NCBI GenBank assembly: GCA_037447655.1
Contig: JBBHKE010003042.1
Coordinates: 1 to 64,000 of the forward strand
Source: Zygnema cylindricum
Lineage: Eukaryota > Streptophyta > Zygnematophyceae > Zygnematales > Zygnemataceae
DNA length: 64,000 nt
Direction of reading: 5' to 3'
Below are positions 10,731-22,691 of the stretch, in pieces. A program made the position numbers and the translations under genes. The notes under the pieces were generated by a model. The model did not search any database. It saw nothing but the letters and a program-made list of their open reading frames with translations, and had not been told where the DNA came from. Numbering within the stretch: the first letter of the stretch is position 1; each line of letters starts with the position of its first letter.

Positions 10731-11594
10731 TAATAGTTCACTTCAAAGAGAGAGAAAGAGAGGACAAAAGGCATGCCGTGGTTGTTGCGTCATTTAGAAG
10801 GAGGCAGAATGAAGTAGAAGGTATTTTACTAGTTATAGCAAAATAGTGCTTCTGGCTAGATTTGTACCCAAGTCAGAATATTATGAAGACCTACACCTTA
10901 TCCATTAAGGCACTAACGAAACGATACACATGATATATTTGACGCATATATATCTATTGATCTAAAAGACTAATTCGCAGCAGACTAACGAAAACGCGCA
11001 TTAATCAATTCATGCATGGAAGCGAATCGAAGCCGTATAAATACAACTGATCAGACGCCCACCATTACAACCACCACCCACAATAAGCTTTCGGCGGCCT
11101 TTGGGGATAGCCTCATGCGGTGCCACGTGGCGCCACATTATTTGATATCGTAGAAGATGGGAGGAGGAACCATGGCTCTCGATTTGGCAGATTTCACCTT
11201 GTAGACCATGTCGCACAATGGCCGTACAATAAATACATTGCCCATCGCACCTTCTTGTACTATATAGTGTTCCTATTCGACTAGAGTTTAGTAGTAGGTA
11301 GTCGTGAGTAGGCAGACCAAGACTTAGTGATATTTAGGTACCTCTCTCTACGAGAGCTTGTAACTATAAAGGTCATCTTTGACCAGCCATAACTTACTGC
11401 TCAAGAGAGCAAATTTAGTGATTCTTTTTGCGTTTGACTCAAGGGAGTCTTGTCCTCAAAGGGGTGAGGGTGGTCAAGACATTTGTGTGCCTGGGCGGCA
11501 CTTATTCAGTGGGAAAGTTGAAGGGGCAAATATTATCCTATAGGCTTTACATAGGGTGCTCATTCTGTGGGTCAATGGAGACCACAAAATTTCA
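10714..11594 (+). repeat. 3' LTR of element B
   Basis: 881 bp, preceded by the purine tract GGAAAAATAAAAAGAG. A reverse-oriented tRNA-like segment lies at 10856-10918; its minus strand TTAATGGATAAGGTGTAGG and GGGTACAAATC resemble the D arm and B box of plant tRNA-Arg. The small inverted repeat GACTC/GAGTC is at 11436-11449. GGAAG duplication follows. Confidence 0.85.
10856..10918 (-). other. tRNA-Arg-like segment inside 3' LTR
   Basis: On the minus strand, TTAATGGATAAGG and GGTCTTCATAATATTCTGAC followed by GGGTACAAATC parallel the A box, anticodon arm and B box of eukaryotic tRNA-Arg. Several pairs are lost. It corresponds to 5612-5680. Confidence 0.45.
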
Positions 11595-11599
11595 GGAAG

Positions 11600-11841
11600 A
11601 GCCAAGTGACCCTTCAAGAGATCATTTCAGGAAGAGCCAAGTGACAGTGAGCCTTCGAGAGATCTTCAGGCTGCAGATCAGTCTGTCAAACTTATACTAC
11701 GTAACACCTTCAATTACCATTTTACCTTTTTGTTTTCATTTTAAAGGTTACCACTCTTAATATTATTTGCAATCATTTTTCATGCCATTCTCTGGCTGTT
11801 CTATCTATATTTCTGTCTGTTACCATGACGTCTCATTCAAT
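11600..11841 (+). repeat. 3' LTR of element A, right part
   Basis: Resumes with GAGCCAAGTGAC after element B and ends near CATTCA. It holds a local duplication of about 38 bp (AGGAAGAGCCAAGTGAC occurs at about 11595 and 11631). It matches 800-1006. Confidence 0.7.
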
Positions 11842-11842
11842 A

Positions 11843-12274
11843 GCTTTGTCGCGCTTCGCTCGTCCTAAATCTCTACTGTTTATTATCACTAGCCTTCTAA
11901 AGATAATCGATAAATTTTACTTACCGATAATGGATATTTACAGGGACGTATTTCATACGTGCGTTGCCTTTATTCCGTATTGAAAGTTCCATACCCCGGT
12001 GTAGAAAAATATTCAAACAACTGAGGGTACGACCCCATGTGGCTAAGTACGGGTATTTTTTGGGGAAGATGTCGCAATTGGTTTCCCGAATCCGTACCCG
12101 ATTTGTACCTGCCCGCCCGCTTCGGATCCGAGACGGAATAGGCTGCCAAATTTAGTGGATCGGTCGGATTTGGCAGGGTGAATCAAAAATTAAAAAAACA
12201 TGTTCAGGTACGCCCGAGTAAGCAAAAAACGTTTGAAATTGAAGGTTTCGTAGGTACGTTCCACTATAGTACAA
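11843..12274. other. Intergenic sequence, no gene seen
   Basis: Mixed-composition spacer between element A and a TA-flanked MITE. The only ORF is short with no family resemblance. Nothing else can be supported. Confidence 0.5.
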
Positions 12275-12858
12275 TACACCGCCAATCGTTATTAGCATTT
12301 ATAACTTATTAGTGTTGAAAATTAATTAGCGTTATTAACGCTAATTTGTGGTTTTCAAGATCTGGAAAAAAAAGTTTACTCTAATTGGTCCATAACGTTG
12401 ATTTGGGTACAACGGATCCGCCATCAAGATCTTCACAGTAAAATAGGTAAGAGTACAAAATCTGACAAATCGTACACTGTCGTGTCCTTTTACTCTAATT
12501 TATTCATAACTCTAATTTGGGTTTTCTCTAGTATAATTATTGCGCGATGAATATCTTTACATTTAAATAGGTATGATCTCATTCTGTCATTTATTCTGAG
12601 TGCGGTTTTACGTGCGATCGCGATTATGTTAATCCATGTTTCGTACCTTTCTACTTAAACAAAGTACCATTTTGTACGGACTGACTCGTCCGTTCACCAC
12701 ACTATTCACGAAGATCTTAAATTATAATTATTAACGCTAATTCACCAGAACCTTAATTAACGTAAAAAAAAATTAGTGTTGTTGTATTTCAGGTTTTAGG
12801 GTCAAAATTTGGGATTGCCGATATTGTGGTCATAAGGCTAATAACGATTGGCGGTGTA
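12275..12858. mobile_element. TA-flanked TIR element (family T), 584 bp
   Basis: Terminal inverted repeats CACCGCCAATCGTTATTAGC and GCTAATAACGATTGGCGGTG with TA on both outer sides. Related complete copies are at 22020, 46645 and 58191. No transposase ORF, so non-autonomous. A TA duplication would fit Tc1/mariner-type integration, but the TIR is not one I recognise. Confidence 0.75.
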
Positions 12859-14649
12859 ATGTCCATACTATCCAGCATTATTGCACTTTGTACTCTTATC
12901 CTGCGTTTTCATCGTGGAAGGTATGAGGGAGATGTACCATTAATTTTGTACATATTACTATATTAGGGTTAGGGGCGGGTACGGGTAGTCGCGAGAAATT
13001 GAGTTTCGGTTAACTTTTTTTTTCGTAAACGCGTAACGGGTACCGGGTAACAATTTTGGAGCGTGCAATAGCACGGCCGGATTTGGGGTGTTCAGATTTT
13101 GATAATAATTAAAATGTCAGATTCGAGTATCGTAAATTATGACTTTTGCGATCTCTGCCTGGGGGGGGGGGGTATATCGGTTATTGGTGCGGATGTATCG
13201 ACATTTATTGGTGATAATTACCGATAACGATAAATCTAATGGAGCCTTTACCGAAAACGATTACCGATAACCCCTCCCCTCCACCCTCCCCCGTTCTCCT
13301 TCCCCCCCTTCCCCCTCCCCTTTCTCTTCCCTCCTCTCTGCTCTCTCCCATCTCCCATGTCTCCTCTCTCTCCCCTCCCTCCCCCCCCCCTTTCCCCCCC
13401 CTCTTTCTCCCCCTCTCCCCCTCTCTCTCCCCCTGTCTCTCTCTCCTATTTTCACTGCCGGATTACTAGTCAGGCAAGTGTGCAAGGAGGAAATGTGATT
13501 GAAGGCTGAAAAAAACCAGTATGCTTCTGACCAGAACTTGCATACTCGCCTCTCATTTTCATTGCTGCACCCTTACAAAAGATTTCTGGCACCGTGCACA
13601 CCTCAATCCTCACTCCACAAATCCATTCGATAGAATTGTGTATTTTTTGGCTTTTTTTCAATCCGGCCAATTCATCCAGTGTCCTGAACAATATTCTCGT
13701 ACTTTGAAACCTACAGGCCAATCATAAACACTTACCGGCCAATCTTGTTTGATGTTTGATTCTGCGATGTTTCTGAATCGTGATTACATGTTTTAGAGCT
13801 TGCAAGAAAGAATATGGAACCAGGGTAAAGCAAGGAAAGCCAAAGGGGGAAAAGCCACAACAAGGTCAAAAGACATACTCCCATGACATTTGGGCGATAA
13901 ACAGTCACAATGACGTGCTACTGAGATGTGAACTTTTCTGCACAAGCTACGCAGTCCATTGCAACATTCTCTCATCTTCGTTTAAGAAAATCACAAAAAT
14001 GTGGTGACCCCCAGATTCTTGTGTGTCAAAGAAATTTCGGACAATTGCCTCCATCCACCACTTCATCTCTCTCACTATTCTTCTCATGTTCCCTTATCTC
14101 CTACTTCGTCCTGCTCGTGGTCTCCATCTCCTCTGGCATGCCATATAATAACTAACACTGACAACCTGTGCTCAGTCTCCCAAACGCTGGAAAAAACAGA
14201 TTACATAGAATATTATTTAAAGGTAAGGTTGTTTACATTGCGGCCTACTATCCGGTCCTTAGAACAGAGCTTTTATCTTCGGCTGTATCATAACAAGCAC
14301 AAAACAATGATAATCGAAACAAAAAGAACTTTGGTTGTGAGCAGAAAACAATCAGTCTTCTTGCCAATTATTGGCTCTAACTAGAATGATATAACCCATT
14401 TATTCCTTAAAAATGACCTACAACTTCAAAAGCATTATTTACACTCTTTGGACATAACACTATTTGTCTCACTTGGAAGGATTGCATTAGCAACATCCTC
14501 CTTGTCGAAATAATTATGCTGAAATTAATCATCGAATTGGTTAAGTAATCAAAAAACGGCCGTTGACAAGAAAAAATCTCTACGAGATCGTTGTCAACCT
14601 CGTGGTTATTGCAATATAACTTGCAGTCTACAAAAAAAAATTGCATGCT
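12859..14649. other. Intergenic sequence downstream of the carrier gene
   Basis: No gene recognised. Contents are an AT-rich part with ACCGATAAC-type repeats near 13180-13275 (shared with 30949-31399), a pyrimidine tract at 13265-13450, and sequence that must include the 3' UTR of the minus-strand carrier gene. ORFs here are short and low-complexity. Confidence 0.5.
13265..13450. repeat. C/T-rich homopyrimidine tract
   Basis: About 185 bases almost entirely C and T on the plus strand (CCCTCC, CTCTCTCC and similar units). Similar purine/pyrimidine tracts occur at 15010-15205 and 58840-59040. Such mirror-like tracts can form triplex DNA; that is inference. Confidence 0.8.
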
Positions 14650-17600
14650 TCACCTTGCATTTGCCTCGATTTGGAAAACCACAGTCCGCATGCTTCTCTC
14701 TTCTTCTAGAGCAGTTTCCTCCAATTGCCGTCTCTCCTCCCAGTCAGCTACCCACACGAGGGCCTTCTTTGTTGCTTCATACACACCAAAACTGACAATC
14801 GCCATCGGAATAACTTTCATTGATGCCGGTACAATCCCCCGGTAGAGCCCTTGAATCCCTTCTTTGGCAATAATTTGTTGGAGAGAGGCCCCCATACTAT
14901 GGTAAGTCCCACCAATTTGTGATCGTCGCGCGACAAGTTCCAAAGGATAAGCCACAAATTGCCCTGCAGGTCAGTTGGCCCATCCCGGATGTGTGCATTA
15001 TCAGTCATCAATTTGCAGGAGCAAACAGAGGGAGGGAGGGACGGAGGGAGGAGAGAGGGAGAAGAGAGAGAGGAGCGAGAAAGCAGCGAGGAGAAAGGAC
15101 AGAGGATACAGGAGAGAGCAGAGAAAGAGAGAAGGAGAGAGGGGGGAGGAGGAGAGAGGAGAGAGGAGAGAAAGAGAAAGAGGGGGAGGAGAGAGGGAGG
15201 GTGAGACAGTGAAAGATTAGAGATTCCTAACACAATGACATTTCAGAACCGCTTAATGCGGCTCGTTCTGCCCTTGAAGCCTTTGCTTCAAGGTAAAGGC
15301 TTCAGGAATTAAATGTCGCGGATGGACCCCATCCAAAACAAACAATGAGATGCGTCTTATGAGAAACCGAATAAAGAGTCACGAATTTGTATGAACCGAG
15401 AGTGGGCACGAACTCTTACCGGTAAAGGCTGAGGTCACTCCACATACAAGGGCTGGTAAAACTCCCACTTCCTCCTTATTCATCACTTTTTTGTACGTAC
15501 TTTTTAGAACGTCAAAGCAACCGTATGTAATAGCTGCTTCTGGAATGATGGAGAGAATACTTGGACGAAGACCTTCCAGGAGAAACGAAAGAAAAACTTC
15601 AGTATTTCATAATATAACTACATATTTTCTTTTTATTAATAGCTACTAATGGTGATCCCATCATCCTTCAAAGTATAATCTCTAAGAACAAAAGTTAAAA
15701 ACACAATACTTGTGTGCATGACCTGTTCTTTAGTTTCCTTTCCCCCACATTTCATGTTTTGCCCTTAGACCATTATGTATAGAACAATTATTAAAAAAAA
15801 GGGGTTAAATTTCAAAATTTCTTAAATACCTCGATAGAGCGCAAAAAAGCCTTCATTTTGTGGAATTTTTATTAACGCGTCCAAAATACCTTTATACTGC
15901 AAGCCATCACAATCAAATCATGAAGGTCAGCCTCAATAAACGACTCGTCGCTCAAAAACCTTGTAAAAAATGAAAACATTATAGACTATGATTCTGTACA
16001 AAAGTCTAACATCAAATCAAACTTGCAAAAGATACATGTCCACTGTCTCACAAACTCCGGTGTACAACTATGCTAAAGAAACAGTGTCTGGTCTAGAAAA
16101 GAAAAATGACAACAATTCGAACCCACTAAAGTTGCGACAAGTCAAATTGAAGCCAAATGCATCATTTAAAGCCCATTTTCAAGTCACCTGAAGTCCATTC
16201 TGTACAGTGAGCCGACTCCGGACAACATCTAGAGGGTAGAGGATGAGAGTGGAGGTAGCTCCTGCCATGGCTCCAGCAGCAACAACTTGCATATTTTGTG
16301 TCTGAAATAAGCTCACAACAGCCATGGAGTTAGAGTCAAACAACATCGATAAACCGAGGAATATCCAAAAAAGCACTGTTAAATAATGGATTGATTATTC
16401 TTTCCATTCGTCTTGCTTTGTACTAATCATGGATCGAGTCCGTTTTAGGAGCTATTTCCTTCATGTTTCACGGAGCATACAACCAGAACCACTTTTTTTT
16501 TTGCTGCAAAACCTGTTCGATTAAATTGTTTTGCAACATCGGAACATCACAAGATCAAATGAAAAAAGACTTGACAGACTCGCAGTAATCGGGAGTACAG
16601 AGAAAAACCCTCAGCCGACAAAACCGTGGGCTTGACGAACACTACTTTCTAAGATTAAAGACCACTTTTAATATAGCCCAAGTTGTATTTCGACCTGAAG
16701 GAAATGGAACAAATACTACTTAAAACAGCACTGAATAATGGCCTTTGACAATTCTCAATCGGTTTGTATGTGTTTTTCCATTAAGTACCAACACAGACAC
16801 CCCGGCAAGGACGGATGCATTTTTGTTGCTTCCAAGAACAAAGGCTTCGGAAACATTTTCATCAAAACTTTTGAACATTAAGGCTTTGTTTAGTACGAAG
16901 CTTCAGCAGGAGGAGCAAGCTTAACATGAAAGACAAAAGACCGTGACAATCACAGCTCAATTACTGAAACAACCCAACCAAAAATCGCTGCATAGTCAGA
17001 AAATAAGGGCGTCATTATAAAAATTATTGGCTAACTGAAAAGTACACATGAAAACTACAGGTAGAACTGTGGCGTGACCATGTTACCTGGTTGCCGTTAC
17101 GGCGAAGGAAGTTCTTATAGGCCTCAAATGCAAAAAAGTCAATTGCTTTCTGGGGTGCTGATCGAAGTACCTGCAAGAAAATAGAAAAAAAACCGAATTT
17201 GCATTGTCAGACAGCACTCATCCAAGGGTTTTGGTGAGAAAATAGTATGTGTTCAAACTGCATTCAATTGTGTATTTCAGCCGTGTCAGCAATGCTGATA
17301 GACTCTGTTTGAATTCAAATGGCTGAGACATATTGGACACAGAGAATTGCTGCCCAGAAAGACTGTGGAAGCATAGCAACATTTCGATCGAAAATTGGAT
17401 TTCGATGTCGTGAACATATGCTTGCAATAGAGCTTGTGTTTTTTATCAATATAACACTCACATTAGTGAAGTTGCCTTTGAAAAATGCCCTCCACCCTTG
17501 ATTTTGAAGTATGGCCTGCAATGGCGCCCCCATACATACTCCCATCAGACAAAGCCACATCGAGTCCAAGCGTTTTATAACAAGGAAATGACTTTCCAAC

Positions 17601-19980
17601 GTTTCCGCCAATTTTTCCAAAGAAAATAACATCTGCTTTCTAAAAAGATGACGTTTCAGCCATTTCGGCAGATCAAATTCGTGCCATCATCTTGAAAAAA
17701 AAACCCGTCGTGAAAAAGAAACCCTCGAGATCACACACCAGAAAGGAGAACAACAAGGAAACCCTACTAATTGCAGAAGATAAAAGAAAAGCAAAACAGA
17801 ATGTTCACCTTTGTGGCAGTCCTAAGATTGTGAGTTGGTGACAACATCATTCTCAGTCTCAAAGTCTCTAAAGGGGCAGTTGCCGTTCTTGAAACAGCTC
17901 CTGCAAGGCCTCCTGCGAGAAGGTGATTCCAAGCACTTCCTTTAGATCCCAGAGAACCACGGACTCCTGAGGCTTCTTTTGCCCTTGTGAGAACTTGAAC
18001 ATTGCTGCCAAGATCTAGGCCGGAAGCACAGCAACTGGCATCGAGCCAATAGTCTAATAAATATTCTGAGCTTGGAAGAAGTGTGAAGAAGTCTCGAAAT
18101 TCCTGCACATTCCAGATGATTGTCGTACAGATAATGATGTCAGGATCTGATGTACAGTGATATACGGAAACGGCCCCAAAAGGTTGAGAGAGAACACTGT
18201 GTGTCCTACCAGCTGTCTTGCTGCACATCTCAGAATAATGCCAAAACACGAGTATAGTCATTCTAAAGAAAAAAATAGGAGAGCTCAAGTTTCTTAGTAG
18301 GTTCCCTCGGTCTTCCAAAGCTTCAGATGCAGAGTCTTTTAAATCATGCGATACAGGGTGGCAAAGGCTTGAGACTCACTTGAAATGAAATGGTTGAACT
18401 CCGAACTTTCTGCATCTTACGCATCATCTTCGTCACACATGCACGCTTCACAGGATAATACTCGCCCGTTCGGCTGCACAAAACACGAACTTGCTGTTCG
18501 CCCCAAAGACAATAGAAAGTAAAAGTCAGTGTCATTCTTTTTTTGCTTTTCCAACTCAAAAGGCGCCCAGGTCGAATTCAACAATATGTCTACATATTTG
18601 TTAAATCAACAACACTCCTATGCAAGTCTCAGCTATTTCCTCTATGACATCCTCAACTATCCAGCCATATAAGAATTTAAAATTTTAAGAGCTGTTCATT
18701 ACATGTACCTTGACTCCTTTCTCAAGCTCCAAAACAGTGATCGCCCCGTCTTTATTCAAGTCGATTCGATTAAACGAGTCTCGTAGTGCACCGTCTTTCG
18801 CTTCCACAAACGACTTGAAAACTTGGAAGTCAACAACATCATCCACTGGCATAAATGGTTTTATTCGGAATGGCCACCGAAGACCTCCATTTTTTCCTCC
18901 ATATGCCGATGTTTGCACTTGCTGCAGCTATCCATTTGGGAAAAGCAAGTGGTAGTTTACACTTATAAGAAGCAATTAAGATGTATAAAAAAGAACTTTA
19001 CACGTGGTTTAGAAGCAGAACACCAAGGTTCAGGCATAAAAAATTCAAACACTGTACACATATTGAAAATGTACTAGATCAAGTTGAACTTGTCAGAGCA
19101 AAACTCCTCCTGCAGTGCCCCTCCAACAATGAAGGATCCAGGAGACAGTCCTTACCTCCCTGGAAGAAGAATTCAAGGAAGCCAACGCCATTGCGCTTTG
19201 GTTTTCCCAAGGCATGCGCAGAGATCGCCAGCCATATCGTGCTTCGTCCAAAAACTCACGAACATATGTTGTTGGAAGGCCTCTCTTGGCTGCATATGCC
19301 CTGAGTTCTTCCTCCGTGAGTCGACCATCATTGTTTGCATCAATTTCATGAAACATTGCCCTTAGTTCTTCATCCTTCCGCTGATAATTTTCAGTGAAAG
19401 GTGATCTTGGCTGGTGTGCAGAAAATTGCACAGCTGCCACAGGCAGCTCATTTAGCAAGAATGCCGACCGCGTGTTTACCTTTCTATTCACAATGTTATT
19501 CCCTGATTCTAAACCATCCAGAAGTTTTCCAAAATTTGGCCATCCCTGGAAATGTAAGCCATGGTCTCCAGAAAATAGGCCATCACTGCTGCCTTCCATG
19601 GCACTAAATCGGGGAGAGTCCCTATACCCAGACAGCTTATCGAGAAATATTTCAGCTGCAAGCCTAAACTGCTGTATAGATGCCTTTAACCCGTGTTCTG
19701 GCTGCTTCCTAAGAGCAGACACAAAACAAGCCTCCGAGCAAATGGTGCTGCTGGGTGTGCTCATTTGGAACGGAGTATCGCCCCATCTAACAGACCATGG
19801 AACTGTTGCCAGCTCAAATGTGCCCTCGGGGGCAGGGGATTCTCCCCGTACTGAGGGGACACTGGCGGAAACAATGGAGTCTGGTGTGTATGGATGGGAA
19901 ATGGATGGATCAGATAGCAAAAACTTCCTTTGTCTGAAGACAGTTGTTGAGGCTGAAGGCTGGAGTGAAGAGGATGCCAT
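14650..19980 (-). CDS. EF-hand mitochondrial carrier, ATP-Mg/phosphate (SCaMC/APC) type
   Basis: Nine exons (minus strand): 19156-19980, 18709-18921, 17809-18102, 17462-17515, 17087-17170, 16188-16301, 15830-15896, 15420-15572, 14650-14963. All introns are GT-AG and phases agree, giving 705 aa from an ATG. Residues 1-200 are Ser/Pro-rich with no domain recognised. EF-hand loops lie at 214-225 (DANNDGRLTEEE) and 329-340 (DLNKDGAITVLE). Three Solcar repeats follow, with signatures PLETLR at 423, PLDVVR at 513 and PLELVAR at 608, and ALYRG and GLYRG boxes. Such carriers sit in the mitochondrial inner membrane with EF-hands facing the intermembrane space, and exchange adenine nucleotides for phosphate under Ca2+ control. 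The substrate here is inferred from architecture only. The length is above the roughly 480-500 aa usual for plant APCs because of the N terminus. An acceptor at 20149 suggests a spliced 5' UTR. Confidence 0.9.
15010..15205. repeat. G/A-rich homopurine tract in intron 8 of the carrier gene
   Basis: About 195 bases nearly all purine on the plus strand (GGGAGG, GAGAGA, GGAGGA units), hence pyrimidine on the transcribed-sense strand. It lies about 50 bp upstream of the last-exon acceptor in gene sense. ORFs predicted here are low-complexity artefacts. Confidence 0.8.
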
Positions 19981-20148
19981 CCTCCCACTCTTTAAAATTT
20001 CTCGGCGACTGAATTTTCTGAGAAGCGACTGATCTTGTCAATTCAAAATAGATAACAACGCTAACAGAATTTAGATTCGTCCACAAGATATGCTTCCCCA
20101 AAATGGACTACCAGCTTTTCAATTTTAACTTAGATTGTCCTCGTAACT
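19981..20148 (-). other. Likely 5' UTR exon part of the carrier gene
   Basis: Minus-strand sequence just upstream of the ATG begins after CTTATCTTGCAG, a good splice acceptor at 20149-20150. This suggests an intron in the 5' UTR. The upstream donor and first exon were not located. Confidence 0.4.
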
Positions 20149-21562
20149 GCAAGATAAGGAAGAGAACAAGCAGAAGTTAATTAGACTAATAAAAAAATAA
20201 GACGATTCCCTGCTAAGAAGTTAGATGAACTAGATATCTAATGTCCTGACTTCAAACAACTCATAATCCCCTGATGTAAGCGAGACATTTCAATAGATGA
20301 ACAAAATTGTTGTCCAATCATCCTTCCATTCAAGACAGGGTAATCAAACTGACATGGTTCGCAGCTTTCGTGATTGCAAAATGCACAGGACCAATCTGAA
20401 GCTTCCACACAAAAGGTAGGACCAATACTAACTACTCTCATACATTTTGTTGTTTTGCAAAATTCTTGGGCTCTGAAAAGCCGGACGCGCTTCTGCGCAG
20501 CAGATCCTTACAGAATTACATGTTGTCAACATATTTGACAAACACAGAAAGTTAAAGTTCTCTTTTTTTGAAAATAACAGATATTGCTGTCTCTCAATTC
20601 AGATTGCGCTTAGGGCCAATAAACTGGTGATCAGGTTCCCTGCTGTCATTAGCCTGATCAGATTCCTCGTGACCTGCCCATAGCTTCTTCTTATTCTTAA
20701 ACCTCAACCATTTCCGCTGCAATGTGAGCTTAGAACCTTATGGTGACAGCTGGCGGCTGATTTCAACATCTGACAACAGGCAATCTTCCAACCTTACCAC
20801 CGAGTTTACCATCACAATGAAAATGTTAGCAATGAACCTTTGATTCCACAACAGCAGTATTCTGAGTATTTACCTCAATAGCAGTAAACCGTCCAATAAG
20901 AGAGCAGCAAACCAGCCGACAGGAGACTGAGGTATTCAACGATGAAATGGGCTTAGTACATATACAACGTTCTGCAAACTACTGAAGCTTCACGAGCGCT
21001 TTCATGGAGACGCTAACCAAATTAGTGAAATTACAAAGCTCCGCAAACACCAATTGGACGATGACGGATGCAAAAACAAGTTAAAAAGTTAAAAGAGGAA
21101 ACGGTTGGAAACTTGGAATTGTCTTAAAAAACTTTCAACGTCCAACTCCGCATGACGACGCAGGACAAGTAGGCGAGGGCAGCAGGAGCTTTCCTGGAAA
21201 TTGTGGGAAGGCGAAGGCGCTTCTCGGCTTTTGTACGGACTTTCAGGCGGGACTCTTGAGTCTTGGCGACGGCACGAAAAATAAGATGACGCGGACGGGT
21301 GCGCTTTAACGTACGGCTTGAATCAATTTTGCACTTTTTCAAAAGAATCTGCCAAAGCAGATAGTACGGAGATGAGCGGAACAAACCTCCAAAATTGATG
21401 CGGCTTTGTACTTTAATGTGTTTCAAATTTCAAAAGATACGCAAAATATGATCGCATAATACATTTGGAAATCTTCATGACGCAAACATGTTTGGTAAGT
21501 ATTGAAAGCTGTAAGAACAAATCAGGAGTTAACTCGATTGGATGTTTTCATTACGCACGATT
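20149..21562. other. Upstream region of the carrier gene
   Basis: Probably holds a 5' UTR intron and promoter of the minus-strand carrier gene. A 100-codon minus-strand frame at 21124-21426 has no ATG at its start and no recognisable family, so it is not called. No other gene is visible. Confidence 0.4.
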
Positions 21563-21705
21563 TAGGGTGCGTCTCTGTGTGCTTAAGTAAGGGTTTTTTT
21601 CTGTCGTTTTCCTGTAAAACTTAGAGCCGTACCGCGTAAGTTTCAACCGTACAATAAAATAGAAAAAAAGAGAAGTACATTTTGCGTCAAATGCGCCGAA
21701 AAGTT
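21563..21705. mobile_element. PIF/Harbinger-like MITE fragment (family P)
   Basis: TTA followed by GGGTGCGTCTCTGTGTGC and then the block with CTGTCGTTTTCCTGTAAAAC and AGAGCCGTACCGCGTA. It is closely similar to the subterminal sequence of the copies at 31990 and 61904. The other end is missing. Confidence 0.65.
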
Positions 21706-22019
21706 CACCACTGACAAGATACCTACCGGGTATCTGGTTAGGGTTTACCCGTTTAGGGTTTTTTAGGGTGTGATTTGGTGTTTTTTAATAAAAAAAAAAC
21801 ACAAAATGATAAAAAATCCTAAACATATATATACAGTTTTACGTCCGCGCGGCGCGGCGCGTCGTAAAACGAAAAGATGATGGGGAGCCGACGTGGATCT
21901 CTCAGAATGCGCGAAACCGACCTCGGAGGTTCACAGATCCCGAAAAAATCACTTTTATTTTTGGCGCGTGCGATCACGTCACATCACGCCACGTTGTCGT
22001 GTTCGTAATATCTGTACAC

Positions 22020-22691
22020 TACACAGCGAATCGTAACTGAGTAAATAACGCTAATTCGGTCGCCCTAAATTTCGACTCTATCACGTTAAATAGAGTAAGT
22101 GATTCGAATTTTTTCATTATACTATTTAAGGTAATACTTAACTAGCGTAAAAAATTATAATATAAGTTCGTTTTAAATAGTGTGGAGTTACGGAGAACGT
22201 CCGACTGTGCAAAATTGTACTTTTATAAGTAAAAAGGCACAAATAATAATTTAATACAATCGCGCTCTCATGTGAAATTGCACTAAACAAAAAAAAAAAT
22301 CGCATCGATGAAAACCCATTCGCATATTTCCGTCCGTCGACAACATTGTCGTCCGTGTGAACATTTACATGAATTTACATGTGAAAATTTTATAGTTAAA
22401 CGACAATAGTATGAGTTGAGACAAATAGTATGTATATGTGAGACAAATAGTACTAACGTCATAATGACGTCAAAATATACGGACTAACAGTTTTTGTATG
22501 TCTACATAATTTAGTGTTCATAATTACAACACGGATAACTATTGCCGACATAACCTAACATAGAGTACTTCAATAAATTAGAGTCTCTGTGAAAAGGTTC
22601 TATCACAATAATTAGCGTTTATAACTAAAATTATTTTTTTTTGTTTTTTTACTCTAATTTTTTCTTTATTCTAATTACGATTCGCGGTGTA
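22020..22691. mobile_element. TA-flanked TIR element (family T), 672 bp
   Basis: Ends CACAGCGAATCGTAA and TTACGATTCGCGGTG, with TA on both outer sides. The interior is AT-rich with TACTCTAATT-like subrepeats. No coding capacity. Confidence 0.7.

Larger units (their letters stand above)
5463..11594 (+). mobile_element. Copia element B, complete but decayed
   Basis: A full-structure copia element with LTRs 5463-6349 and 10714-11594. Both LTRs begin TGTTGAAAA and end AATTTCA. GGAAG target duplications flank it (5458-5462 and 11595-11599). A primer site lies directly after the 5' LTR and a purine tract directly before the 3' LTR. Between them are gag, protease, integrase, RT and RNase H in copia order. 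Stops, frameshifts and changed active-site residues show it is not autonomous. The LTRs have visibly diverged, so it is not recent. Confidence 0.85.
774..11842 (+). mobile_element. Copia element A, interrupted by element B
   Basis: A Ty1/copia-order element: partial 5' LTR (774 to about 1006), primer-binding site (1014-1028), gag, integrase, RT and RNase H remains to about 5245, polypurine tract, and 3' LTR starting TGTTGGAATTGTG at 5249. The 3' LTR is cut at 5462 by element B and resumes at 11600. Sequence around 774-1006 matches the joined pieces 5431-5462 plus 11600-11842, which shows that the two halves belong together. The coding region has many stops and frameshifts. The beginning of its 5' LTR is displaced by the LTR at 1-773. 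Confidence 0.75.

Noticed and set aside
13239-13485. Overlapping ORFs rich in Pro/Ser and Arg/Gly on both strands
   Set aside because: They only translate the homopyrimidine/homopurine tract and have no other support.
14817-15233. Several overlapping Arg/Glu-rich or Ser/Leu-rich ORFs
   Set aside because: Products of the purine tract in intron 8 of the carrier gene; all frames are open for composition reasons.
19394-20032. 212-codon plus-strand ORF
   Set aside because: Antisense shadow of carrier exon 1, which has the EF-hand and correct splice sites on the minus strand.
21124-21426. 100-codon minus-strand ORF with many basic residues
   Set aside because: No ATG at its start, no family resemblance, lies in the upstream region of the carrier gene.
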